A DNA stretch of 44,835 bases from Candidatus Zixiibacteriota bacterium (GTDB taxonomy: Bacteria > RBG-13-66-14 > B26-G2 > WVWN01): the NCBI GenBank assembly GCA_011773985.1, contig WVWN01000013.1, positions 1-44,835 on the forward strand. The letters are read 5' to 3'. Position 1 is the first letter of the stretch, and the number at the start of each line of letters is the position of its first letter. Shown one piece after another: positions 6,784 to 14,719 of this stretch. Under the pieces are notes generated by a model. That model worked only from the letters and a program-made list of their open reading frames with translations, was not told the origin of the DNA and did no database searches. Both the position numbers and the translations under genes were made by a program.

Positions 6784-7774
6784 ACGTGGCCGCGCGGGCG
6801 GCGAAGAGCTCGAGCGCAAGCGCCGCGGGCACACGGCCCGTTTTGACGCCGCGGTCGAGCTCGGCGAGGAGGCGGTGGAGCTCGGCGAGCCGGTCGGCGT
6901 CCAAACGCTCGGCCGCCCCTACGTACTCGCCCACGTACAGCGGCGGTACTTTCAGCCGCGAGGCTATCTCCGCGGGGCCGAGGCCGGCGTCGCGGAGCTC
7001 CTTGGCGAGCCAGATAAGGCGGACCTGGCGCGCGAATAACCCAATCATCGACTCCGGTCGCTCGCCCGAGAGCATCAGGCGGCGAAGCGCCGCGAGCGCG
7101 AGCCCCAATTTACCTTCGCCTACGTAGCGTACCGTATCGTAGGCTTTCTCGACGCGGCTCGTCGCGGCGACTTCCGCGACCGCGGCCGCCGATAGTCCCT
7201 CGTCGCCGGCGTAGGCCGCGAGCTTCTCGAGCTCGCGCACGACGGTGAATAGGTCCGGCGCTAACGCGTAGTCGAGGAACGCCACGGCGTCTTCCGAAAG
7301 CTTAAGGCCCAGTTTCTCCGCCTCCGCGGCTATGCGGGTGGCCCGGGCCCGGCCGGCCAGGTGATCGAAGCCGTAGGCCGCGTCGATTTTCTCGAAGAAT
7401 TTGAAAAGTTTTTTGCGGCGGTCCAAGTTCCTCTCGGCCCAGAACACGACTACGGCGTCGGGCGCCGGGTCCTCGGCGTATTCGCTTAGCGCGGCCAGGT
7501 CGGCGTCGCCGTACTTCTCTACGCCCGTCGCTACGAGCAGCCGTTTGCCGACGAAGAACGGGACCGTACGCGCCAGCTCGCACACCCGCGCCGCGCCTAC
7601 TCCCTCAAGCCACTCGAAGGCCATCGCCGCGGGCGATTCGCCTATCGCGACCTTTTTAAGCGCCTCGAGCGCCCGGAGCTTCCGGTACTCGTCCGGGCCC
7701 TCGAAAAGATAGACCGGCTTGAGCCGGCCTTCTTCCAAATCTTTCGCCAGACGTTTGAGCCGTTCTTCCGGCAT
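6782..7774 (-). CDS. holA: DNA polymerase III delta subunit
   Basis: A 330-residue protein of the clamp-loader delta family. The front has the typical PVYLFEGPDEYRK block, then low-conservation AAA-like domains (KRLLVATGVEKY, VVFWAERNLDRRKKLFKF), and the C-terminal collar domain with RRLMLSGERP and IGLFARQVRLIW. In the replisome, delta opens the beta clamp so it can be loaded on DNA. It is last in a minus-strand group, 7 bases past the lptE stop. The holA-lptE pairing is common in bacteria, which supports both calls. Confidence 0.92.
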   Translation of the reverse strand: MPEERLKRLAKDLEEGRLKPVYLFEGPDEYRKLRALEALKKVAIGESPAAMAFEWLEGVGAARVCELARTVPFFVGKRLLVATGVEKYGDADLAALSEYAEDPAPDAVVVFWAERNLDRRKKLFKFFEKIDAAYGFDHLAGRARATRIAAEAEKLGLKLSEDAVAFLDYALAPDLFTVVRELEKLAAYAGDEGLSAAAVAEVAATSRVEKAYDTVRYVGEGKLGLALAALRRLMLSGERPESMIGLFARQVRLIWLAKELRDAGLGPAEIASRLKVPPLYVGEYVGAAERLDADRLAELHRLLAELDRGVKTGRVPAALALELFAARAAT

Positions 7775-7781
7775 TGGCGCG

Positions 7782-8291
7782 CTACCACCCTTGGAGCGTG
7801 CGGTTGACGACCTTGCGCGCCAGTTTCTCCGCCAACCGCTCGAGCGCTTCGTCCTCGGTTTCCGCGTTCGCCCCCACGGCGTAGTACGGAACCGATTCGT
7901 ACATCGACGGTTCCTGCCATAAGACTTGGTTGTTGGTCAAATCCGTAAAGGTGGCCGAGACGACGATGGCGAGGTTGTATTCTTTGACCACTTCCTGGAC
8001 GTCGTAGCTCAGGGCCTCTTTTTTGTAGTTTACGATTTCCACCTGTAGCTTCGAATCGGCGACGTTCTCGTCCGCGACGTCGAGGGACCCGTCCGCAACG
8101 AATTCGTCGATGACGGCGTCCGTGAGTATGCGCTCGGCGCCGTACTTATAGGTCCGCGGGTTTTTGAACAGGGGTATGGCGACGGACTTGATATGCCCCG
8201 GGAGGCTGGGGTTAAACGTGTAAGGGCCGCAGCTTAGCACGGCCGCAAACGTAATCGCTAACGCGAGGTTGGCCGTAACTAATTTCCGCAT
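7782..8291 (-). CDS. lptE: LptE-family LPS-assembly lipoprotein
   Basis: A 169-residue protein. The start at 8291 gives a clean lipoprotein signal (MRKLV..., VLSC with the lipidated Cys at 21) and has GGGGAGA about 9 bases upstream; the frame is open further upstream but that part is antisense-like and runs into the HNH gene. The body matches the LptE fold: SVAIPLFKNP, ERILTDAVIDEF, a DG..DVADE strand, and VSATFTDLTNNQVLW. LptE plugs the LptD barrel in the outer membrane and helps deliver lipopolysaccharide to the surface. LptD is not in the window. Its presence argues for an LPS-bearing outer membrane. Confidence 0.85.
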   Translation of the reverse strand: MRKLVTANLALAITFAAVLSCGPYTFNPSLPGHIKSVAIPLFKNPRTYKYGAERILTDAVIDEFVADGSLDVADENVADSKLQVEIVNYKKEALSYDVQEVVKEYNLAIVVSATFTDLTNNQVLWQEPSMYESVPYYAVGANAETEDEALERLAEKLARKVVNRTLQGW

Positions 8292-8305
8292 CTCGACGTC
8301 TCCCC

Positions 8306-8824
8306 TTAATCCAGGAAAAGGTATTTTCGCCATTCGGCGTTGCCCGCTAAGTCCGCGGCGTAGATTTTTTGGAGGTAGGGCAGGAAGGCGGGCTCTTTGG
8401 GCCGGCTCAGGAGTTTCATCCTCGCCTTTTCCGGCGTGCGATCGGCCTTGAGGTTGTTGCAACGTTGGCAGCACGCCACGACGTTCTCCCACGCGTGTTT
8501 ACCGCCGACGGCTATAGGTATGACGTGGTCGATCGTCAGGTCCGGCCTCTGCCGGCCGCAATATTGACACCGGAAGCCGTCGCGGCGCAAAACATTTTTC
8601 CGGTTAAATTTAATCCGGCGGCGGGCCGGATTTATGTATTGTACGAGCCGGGCCACGGAAGGAGCGGGAAACTCGGTGCTGGGTGACCGGAGTACGACGC
8701 CGTTAGTCTCTATGGTCTCGGCTTTCTCGAGGTACAATAAACCTACCGCGCGCCTTAGGCCTACGATCGCCATCGGCTCGTAACTGGCGTTGAGGAGCAG
8801 TACGTTGGCGTTGAGGTCGGCCAT
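8306..8824 (-). CDS. HNH endonuclease-domain protein
   Basis: A 172-residue protein. The first 70 residues form the LLNASYEP/RRAVGLLYL module that precedes HNH domains in a widespread bacterial family. The HNH part has a zinc knot (C86-x2-C89 and C119-x2-C122), the catalytic D99-H100 in TIDHVIP, and N114 in WENVVACC. Such stand-alone proteins are common in FCB, actinobacterial and cyanobacterial chromosomes, and their DNA target is unknown. It is first in the group with lptE and holA, 14 bases from lptE, and has its own promoter. I see no sign that it is a toxin or part of a restriction system. Confidence 0.88.
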   Translation of the reverse strand: MADLNANVLLLNASYEPMAIVGLRRAVGLLYLEKAETIETNGVVLRSPSTEFPAPSVARLVQYINPARRRIKFNRKNVLRRDGFRCQYCGRQRPDLTIDHVIPIAVGGKHAWENVVACCQRCNNLKADRTPEKARMKLLSRPKEPAFLPYLQKIYAADLAGNAEWRKYLFLD

Positions 8825-8837
8825 TTTTATTTCCTAC

Positions 8838-8866
8838 AGTATAAAACCTAACCTCCAGAAAATCAA
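8838..8866 (-). promoter_or_regulatory. Sigma70-type promoter of the HNH-lptE-holA group
   Basis: On the minus strand, TTGATT (8861-8866), a 17-base spacer and TATACT (8838-8843), 14 bases upstream of the HNH ATG. Confidence 0.65.
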
Positions 8867-8941
8867 GATTTTTTTGTTGATACGTAATGGTGGTGGTTGA
8901 AGGCCAACGGCTTACGCCGAAACGAGCTTGACCCGGCATAG

Positions 8942-9229
8942 GGAAGGAAGGAGGCGGCTACAGCCTTCGCTGGCGCTGGACGCGCGCCGCGGCTCTACGT
9001 TAGTACTCTTTGGGTTTTCGGCATGACCCCCGCGGGTACCCTCAAAGAGTCGCGGCGGCTGAGGTCGGGCGTCTCGGCGCCTTACGGCATCGCCTATTAC
9101 GAACGGCGCCTCTACGTGAGTACCTCGGGGGGCAGTCCCGACGAGTACGTCTGGGTCTACGATTGCCCGGTGTCCACCGTCGGCGTTACGCCCGCGTCGC
9201 TGGGGAAGGTCAAGGCCTTATTTGAATAG
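8942..9229 (+). pseudogene. 3' fragment of a secreted beta-propeller-like protein with C-terminal tag
   Basis: The frame is open from a TAG at 8939-8941 and has no signal peptide or ribosome site. The sequence contains two related strands (RLYVSTLWVFGMTPAGTL, then RLYVSTSGGSPDEYVWVYD), like adjacent blades of an NHL or similar propeller. It ends with TPASLGKVKALFE at a TAG. An ATG at 9023 could start a 68-residue peptide, but it begins in mid-repeat. The best reading is the decayed end of a longer tagged gene whose front has been lost. About 60 bases upstream (8880-8940) may also be remnant but cannot be matched to anything. Confidence 0.65.
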
Positions 9230-9488
9230 GGTGAGGTCGCGAGCGAGGCCGGCCATTGGTCGGCGGTACCGGGCGAAGGCCGAAAAGGTGGGTCGTGCCA
9301 GCGTACGTGGTTCCCTGGGCGGTGCCTAAAGAGCATTTACGTAAATTTCGTTCAGGCCGCTCGGGGAAAAGGCTGGGCCGTCGGAACGTTTAAGCGGTGG
9401 GGGGCGGACGTATTATATCGGATACTGAATTTATTGTTAATATTTAAATTACTAGCGGTGCGAACGGCGGCTAAGGGATTTTTTTCGC

Positions 9489-9518
9489 TTGACAGCTTCG
9501 TTTCGGGTATGTTAGTTT
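9489..9518 (+). promoter_or_regulatory. Promoter of the TonB receptor operon
   Basis: A perfect -35 TTGACA (9489-9494) with an 18-base spacer to TAGTTT (9513-9518), a poor -10. A consensus -35 with a weak -10 is often seen at regulated promoters. Confidence 0.5.
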
Positions 9519-9553
9519 GGAGATGGTAGAAGGTTTGCGAGTTAATTAGAAGG

Positions 9554-9589
9554 GGCGTGTGGCCTAAAAAAGAATGCCGGGCACACGCC
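9554..9589 (+). promoter_or_regulatory. Leader hairpin upstream of the TonB receptor
   Basis: GGCGTGTG (9554-9561) and CACACGCC (9582-9589) form a perfect 8-bp stem with a 20-base A-rich loop. It is not followed by a T-run, so it is not a terminator. It may be a structured 5' leader element; no known riboswitch is recognised. Confidence 0.4.
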
Positions 9590-9732
9590 GATAATAAGGT
9601 GTAGTAATTGTGGAACAGGAGGTGAACCGAAGTCCAAGGAAACAGAGGAGATAAATTTTTCGGCAACAATAGACAACAACGGCGCTGGACGCCAAAGTTC
9701 CCTGAACGTTCGAAAGGGGGTGTCCTCTAAAC

Positions 9733-12387
9733 GTGCGCGTTAAATATTTAAAGAGTAGCCTCGCCGGGGCAGCGTTGGTAGCGCTGACGGCGGGCATCGC
9801 GGGCGCTGTGGACACCGGGACGATTTCCGGTTTGGTGACGGACCAGGACGGTCAACCCGTGAACGGTGCTTTAGTCGTGGTGAAAGGGGCAAACCGCTTT
9901 TCGACGGCGAACGCCGACGGGTACTACGTCATTACGCCGGTCCCGGTAGGATCGTTCGACGTGAAAGCGTCGCGCATCGGCTTCGACGAACAGGTCAAGT
10001 CGGGGGTGAAGGTTATCGCCGGCTTGAGGACCAACCTCTCGTTTGAACTTCGCTCGGGTATTACGGGCGTAACTTACATCCCCTCCGAGGAACCTCTTAT
10101 CAAGTTCGACCGCACCGATACGGAGAGCGTAATCGGGGCCGATCAGATCGAATCCCAGGTGGTCGACGAATTCGCCGACATGCTCGTGCGCACGCCGGGC
10201 ATCGTTTACGAAACGAGCGACGCGTCGACGTTGAACCTGCATATCCGCGGCGGCCGCGGCAACGAGGTTGCGTACATCGTTGACGGCGTTAATATCACCA
10301 ACCCCATCGTCGGCGGCGCCGGTATGGAGATACCGGTGGACGCCATCGAACAGATGAACGTTATCGTCGCGGGTTGGGACGCCGAATATGGCGAAGCGCA
10401 ATCGGGGATTATCAACATCCAGACGAAAGAGGGCCGCGATAAATATACGGGCAAGGTGGGCGCCACGCAGGAGGTATATACCGCCAAGCGTGAGTGGGAC
10501 TCCCATAAGGCCTTGGAAGCCACCGGCCTGGAGGACCCGGCGAGCCCCCTCGTCACGTGGCATACCGCGACCCGCCAGACCAGATTCTCCAAGTACCGCG
10601 GCTCGTTCGGCGGGCCGATTTGGCCCGGCGTCGAACAGCTCAGCTACTTCGCCTCGGGGGACTATACGCGCGACTGGAGCGTTTACCCCTTACCCGAACC
10701 GGCCCTGGAGTGGAACGCCAACGGCAAGCTCTCGATAAGGCCCACGGGTCGGTTGCGTATGGTCCTGAGCGGCGGCCGGATGAACGAAGAACGCCAGCTC
10801 TTCAAAAACGAATATCAGTACCACCTCGACGGCTACTACTTCCGCACGGAGAGGTCCAATCGGTTGAGCGCCAACTTCACGCACAACGTAACGGACCGCT
10901 TCTACTACAGCGTGACCGGCGCGACCTTCAAGAACTTCCGCTCGATCATCACCGGCGGAAAGTACTGGAGCGACTACGACCTCAACCGCCAGAAGAACGA
11001 CGCCACCGGCTGGTTCGTGACTACGGGCGACTATCCGATCTACGAGACGCGCGACCAGCTGTATTTCGACGGTAAGGCCGACTTCCAGTACGAGATAGCG
11101 CGCGTGGGCGATAACCGCGCGCTCTCGATGAACGTCATAAAGGGCGGCTTCGGCCTTAAGAACCAGGATGTCGACTTCTATCAGATACAAGCCTATCCCG
11201 CCAATATCTATACCGACATCTTCCACGTCTACCCCTTCGAAGGACACGCTTACGTCCAGGACAAGCTGGAGTACTCGGGTATGGTCATTAACGTGGGGTT
11301 GCGGTTCGACGTGTTTGACCCCGCCGCTTCCTACCCCGAGGACCCCTTCGATTACCAATGGGGTGAGTCTTTTAACCCGGTCACGGGCCCGGAATGGGAG
11401 CGCGTCGACCCCGATTCGAAGTACCGTACCTACGCCGAGATGCCGCGCAAAACCGGCGACAGGAAGACTCAGGTCAGCCCGCGTGTGGGCGTCTCTTACC
11501 CGATTTCGGACCGCGACAAACTCCATTTCTCCTACGGCCACTTCTTCCAGGTGCCGCCGCTGGTCTACCTCTACCGCAGCAGCCAGACGGAGTTGACGGG
11601 TGCGTACCCCATCATGGGTAACCCGGACCTTTCCCCGCAGAGGACGGTACAGTACGAGATAGGCGTCGAACACCTCTTCACCGACGACCTCAAGGCGAAA
11701 GTCTCCGCGTATTTCAAGGATATCCGCGACCTCATCGACACCGAGCGTATCACCTACGAGACCGGCTTCAACTACACCAAGATAATCAACGCCGACTTCG
11801 GCTCCGTACGGGGAATGGAGCTCGCCATCGACAAGCGCATGACGAAGAACTTCTCCGGCAACCTGGGGTATACGTTCTCCGTGGCTAAAGGCCTTGCGTC
11901 CTCGTATTACCAGGGCTATAACTACGCTTACCGCGGTTGGGAAATGCCCAACCACGAGAACCTGCTCGACTGGGACCAGACCCACAAACTCGACCTTACG
12001 ATGGACTACCGGACCCGTTTCAAGATACATAACTTCGGCGCCAACACCACGCTCTCCTACGGCTCCGGCATGCCTTATTCCAAGCCCGCGAGCGGAACCG
12101 GGCAACCCTCCATTAACTCCGAGCGGATGCCCTGGACCCTCAATTGGAACGTGAAGGGCGAGTACTCGCTCACCTACTGGGGCCTTACCTACACCCTTTA
12201 CTGCGAAGTCATCAACCTCCTCAACCGCGACAACGTGTTCAACTTCGGCGAGGATGAAGGCGACGGCGCCGGCTCGGACTGGCTACCGTGGTACTACTTC
12301 TACGGGGACCCGGACGGGCCTTACGACGATATGGAGTGCTACGGCGACCCGTTACGCTTACGCGTCGGGTTCGATATAGGCTTCTAA
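9733..12387 (+). CDS. TonB-dependent receptor with carboxypeptidase-regulatory-like N-terminal domain
   Basis: An 884-residue outer-membrane protein starting at GTG 9733 behind AAGGGGG. Signal peptide to about residue 26 (ends GIAGA). Residues 28-115 form a CarboxypepD_reg-like domain (GTISGLVTDQDGQPV..., DGYYVITPVPVGSFDV). The plug domain follows at about 120-235, with VVDEFADMLVRTPGIV, LHIRGGRGNEVAYIVDGV and the closing YGEAQSGIINIQTK. The remainder is beta-barrel, with the receptor signature VINLLNRDNVFNFGE near the end and a final aromatic residue (IGF). Such receptors take up or, with T9SS-like partners, may move large substrates across the outer membrane. It is first in a three-gene cassette with the genes at 12470 and 14720. 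The layout resembles SusC-like receptors, but no SusD is present. Confidence 0.9.
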   Translation: MRVKYLKSSLAGAALVALTAGIAGAVDTGTISGLVTDQDGQPVNGALVVVKGANRFSTANADGYYVITPVPVGSFDVKASRIGFDEQVKSGVKVIAGLRTNLSFELRSGITGVTYIPSEEPLIKFDRTDTESVIGADQIESQVVDEFADMLVRTPGIVYETSDASTLNLHIRGGRGNEVAYIVDGVNITNPIVGGAGMEIPVDAIEQMNVIVAGWDAEYGEAQSGIINIQTKEGRDKYTGKVGATQEVYTAKREWDSHKALEATGLEDPASPLVTWHTATRQTRFSKYRGSFGGPIWPGVEQLSYFASGDYTRDWSVYPLPEPALEWNANGKLSIRPTGRLRMVLSGGRMNEERQLFKNEYQYHLDGYYFRTERSNRLSANFTHNVTDRFYYSVTGATFKNFRSIITGGKYWSDYDLNRQKNDATGWFVTTGDYPIYETRDQLYFDGKADFQYEIARVGDNRALSMNVIKGGFGLKNQDVDFYQIQAYPANIYTDIFHVYPFEGHAYVQDKLEYSGMVINVGLRFDVFDPAASYPEDPFDYQWGESFNPVTGPEWERVDPDSKYRTYAEMPRKTGDRKTQVSPRVGVSYPISDRDKLHFSYGHFFQVPPLVYLYRSSQTELTGAYPIMGNPDLSPQRTVQYEIGVEHLFTDDLKAKVSAYFKDIRDLIDTERITYETGFNYTKIINADFGSVRGMELAIDKRMTKNFSGNLGYTFSVAKGLASSYYQGYNYAYRGWEMPNHENLLDWDQTHKLDLTMDYRTRFKIHNFGANTTLSYGSGMPYSKPASGTGQPSINSERMPWTLNWNVKGEYSLTYWGLTYTLYCEVINLLNRDNVFNFGEDEGDGAGSDWLPWYYFYGDPDGPYDDMECYGDPLRLRVGFDIGF

Positions 12388-12400
12388 GAGCTAACAAGTG

Positions 12401-12436
12401 GGGGAGCCGCCCCGCCGGGCGGCTTCTCCCCTTTTT
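12401..12436 (+). terminator. Terminator-like hairpin inside the receptor operon
   Basis: Stem AGCCGCC / GGCGGCT plus an outer GGGG / CCCC pair with a 3-base bulge, then TTTTT (12432-12436). It lies between the receptor and the next gene, where it could reduce expression of the downstream genes relative to the receptor. Confidence 0.6.
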
Positions 12437-12469
12437 CCCGCTCTTCGCGCGAGAAAGGAGAGAGGAGAG

Positions 12470-14704
12470 TTGAGGAAATTAAGACGCGCCGGACCCGTTC
12501 CCTATTTCGTATTGGCCGGCCTCGTGGCGGTGGCCGCGGTCTTTCTCTTGACCGGGGCCGTGAAGAAGGGCGTCCGCCCCGGGTCCGGCGGCGAATTGGA
12601 TACGCTGGCCTTCGGTTACCTCACCGTCGGCAACTTCTGGAATAAAATCTGGAATCGGATGTACATCGGCGACCAGGACGGTGACCACGCCGGCGAGTGG
12701 CCCGGCGGCTCCGGCGTTAACTACGTGTACATCGGCAACTTGTGGTTCGGGACCCTGATCGAAACCAATATCCACGTCAGCGGCGACTTTCCGTACCTCG
12801 GCAGCGCCGAATGGAAAGAACTACCGCCTTCGGAGACGGAACTTTTGATGAGCAATAAGCCGCGCACGTGGGGCAACCGGCCGGTGGAAAAGGTCCGGGA
12901 GCTGGGCGACCTCGACACTTACGCCAAATGCGACGACTCCGACGCCGGCGAAAAAGGTCCGATCCCGCTCATAACCGAGATGCACGCCATCCAGTGGTCC
13001 GCGCCCGGCCACGACGATTGGATCGTGCTCGAGTGCTGGATACAGAACAAGAGGACGACCCGGATCGAGGATTGTTTCGTCTCGCTCGCCTACGACTTGG
13101 ATATCGGCGGCTCGCTCGACTACATTGACGACTTGGTGGGTTACGACGGCAACGACAACTACGACCTTTTGACGAACCCGACCGAACCGGGCACACCGTG
13201 GGACCCGAACTCGCAGCCCGACGGCATCTGGGATGAGAACGACGCCGTGAACTTTACGTCCTCCTCTGCGACGAAGCCGCTCGATAAAGGCACGAACGGT
13301 TTCAAGCGGATGTTGGACTACATGTACGACTCCGGGGGCGAATCCCGCGACACCCCCGGTTACTGCGGCCTCCGCGTCATGGGCTGGATGGACGGCTCGA
13401 GCCAAGAGAAGAGAAATGAAACCCTCATCGAGATCTCGGGCCAACACTCGTGGGATATCATGAACGACCCGGACTCCGACGCCTACAAGTACGGGTACAT
13501 GATCGACGTCGGCGTCTTCGAGGAGATCACCACGCCGTACGACTGGCGCATCGACCCAGTCTTCGGGCCGTTCGAGTTGGAGCCGGACCAGGTCGTGCAT
13601 TGGTGGACGGGCGTCATCATGGGCGGTGACCTCCTCGCCCTACGCCAGAACGCGGACGCGTTATATGCCGACTTCCTGGGCCCGGACGGCTTACCCGGCA
13701 CGGAGGACGATTGGCAGGTGGTGTCGCCGCCGGCGTCACCCCGTCTCGTCGGCATCCGGGGCGATAGCAGGGTAACGCTCCGTTGGAATCCGAATTACGC
13801 GATCGGCAAGAATACCGAGAAGGACCCCGACCCGCGAACGAAGGTCGTAGACTTCGACGGTTACATCGTATGGCGCTCCAACATCGGCTTCGACTCCGGT
13901 TGGATACCCATATTGTGGGTAGATAAACGCTCGACGTCGCAGTACAGGAATTTCGCCTGGGGCTGGCGCGAAGGGCAGGGTTTGAAGCCGAATAACCCCT
14001 TGAGGGAACGGGTTCCGAAGGGACCGCCCAAGCCCGGTACGAAACCCGAACCCGGCCAAGGCCAAAACGATCCCAACCTGATGAACGCGCCCGCGGTGAC
14101 GTACGAGTCTATCACCGGGAAGTTCCCGACTAAACTTCGTAAGCCGGTAAATGGCAGGAGTGACGTTCGCCTGCGTAGGGTCGGCGACTACTACGAGATG
14201 GTCGACGGCGTGGACGGCGGCGGCGCGGTTACCGGGGACTTGGCCAACGGCACGCGTTACTATTACGCCGTGGTGGCTTACGACTTCGGGAACACGAAAG
14301 GGAAAACAAAATTCTTACCCACCATGGGCGGTAAAAACGTCAACGGCCTCGCCGTCATCCCGATGTCCACCGTGCGCGACGTACTCGACTACGTTCGCGT
14401 CGTACCTAACCCCTACAAGGGTAGTGCTGACTGGGAGGAGTGGACCGGCTCCGGCGCACGGTTGGGTAAGATCTACTTCATGAACCTGCCGGCGAAGTGC
14501 ACTATCCGGATCTACACGATCGCCGGCGACCTGGTCCGTACCTTAGAACACAACGACGTCGCTTCCGGCGCCGAGCCTTGGGACCTCACGGGCGAGGCCG
14601 GCGTACAGGTGGCGAGCGGTATCTATGTCTATCACATTGACGCGCCCGATTACGGCGAGAAGATCGGAAAGTTCGCCGTTTTGGTCGGCCGCCAGAGCCA
14701 ATAA
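12470..14704 (+). CDS. Large secreted protein with FlgD/T9SS-like C-terminal module
   Basis: A 744-residue protein. TTG 12470 is chosen as start because it follows an AAAGGAGAGAGGAG stretch and directly precedes a basic N-terminus with one hydrophobic helix (about 10-30), a signal peptide or anchor. Several Asp/Asn-rich stretches (DQDGDH, DGNDNYD) resemble calcium sites. A fibronectin III-like segment lies near residues 420-480 (PASPRLVGIRGDSRVTLRWN). The last about 100 residues (VVPNPYKG..., IRIYTIAGDLVRTLEH..., SGIYVYHI) match the FlgD-Ig/T9SS type A module that targets proteins to type IX secretion in Bacteroidetes. The short tag seen at other loci is absent here. The core belongs to no family I recognise. 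It sits between a TonB receptor and a PorV protein, with only 15 bases to the latter. Confidence 0.75.
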   Translation: MRKLRRAGPVPYFVLAGLVAVAAVFLLTGAVKKGVRPGSGGELDTLAFGYLTVGNFWNKIWNRMYIGDQDGDHAGEWPGGSGVNYVYIGNLWFGTLIETNIHVSGDFPYLGSAEWKELPPSETELLMSNKPRTWGNRPVEKVRELGDLDTYAKCDDSDAGEKGPIPLITEMHAIQWSAPGHDDWIVLECWIQNKRTTRIEDCFVSLAYDLDIGGSLDYIDDLVGYDGNDNYDLLTNPTEPGTPWDPNSQPDGIWDENDAVNFTSSSATKPLDKGTNGFKRMLDYMYDSGGESRDTPGYCGLRVMGWMDGSSQEKRNETLIEISGQHSWDIMNDPDSDAYKYGYMIDVGVFEEITTPYDWRIDPVFGPFELEPDQVVHWWTGVIMGGDLLALRQNADALYADFLGPDGLPGTEDDWQVVSPPASPRLVGIRGDSRVTLRWNPNYAIGKNTEKDPDPRTKVVDFDGYIVWRSNIGFDSGWIPILWVDKRSTSQYRNFAWGWREGQGLKPNNPLRERVPKGPPKPGTKPEPGQGQNDPNLMNAPAVTYESITGKFPTKLRKPVNGRSDVRLRRVGDYYEMVDGVDGGGAVTGDLANGTRYYYAVVAYDFGNTKGKTKFLPTMGGKNVNGLAVIPMSTVRDVLDYVRVVPNPYKGSADWEEWTGSGARLGKIYFMNLPAKCTIRIYTIAGDLVRTLEHNDVASGAEPWDLTGEAGVQVASGIYVYHIDAPDYGEKIGKFAVLVGRQSQ

Positions 14705-14719
14705 GGGAGGCGAAGCCAA

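Larger units (their letters stand above)
9230..9732. other. Gene-free stretch containing the promoter and long leader of the receptor operon
   Basis: No credible gene in about 500 bases; the short frames here lack coding character. Near 9411-9450 the sequence turns AT-rich. A promoter lies at 9489 and the stretch from about 9525 to 9732 would be a leader RNA of roughly 200 bases. The leader has an 8-bp inverted repeat (9554-9589) and several purine-rich AGGAGG-like stretches not linked to a convincing start codon. Confidence 0.55.

Noticed and set aside
8379-8491. Upstream extension of the lptE frame
   Set aside because: It runs inside the HNH gene and would bury the lipoprotein signal; the start at 8291 has a ribosome site and a correct lipobox.
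9624-9656. 10-codon leader peptide (GTG) in the receptor leader
   Set aside because: The AGGAGG overlaps the GTG, leaving no room between ribosome site and start; kept only as a remark.
9352-9669. 105-codon minus-strand frame upstream of the receptor
   Set aside because: Low-complexity, no ribosome site, and it overlaps the promoter and leader; not protein-like.
10690-12105. 471-codon open frame on the minus strand
   Set aside because: It lies opposite the TonB receptor, has no ribosome site or domain, and is the usual antisense shadow of a GC-rich gene.
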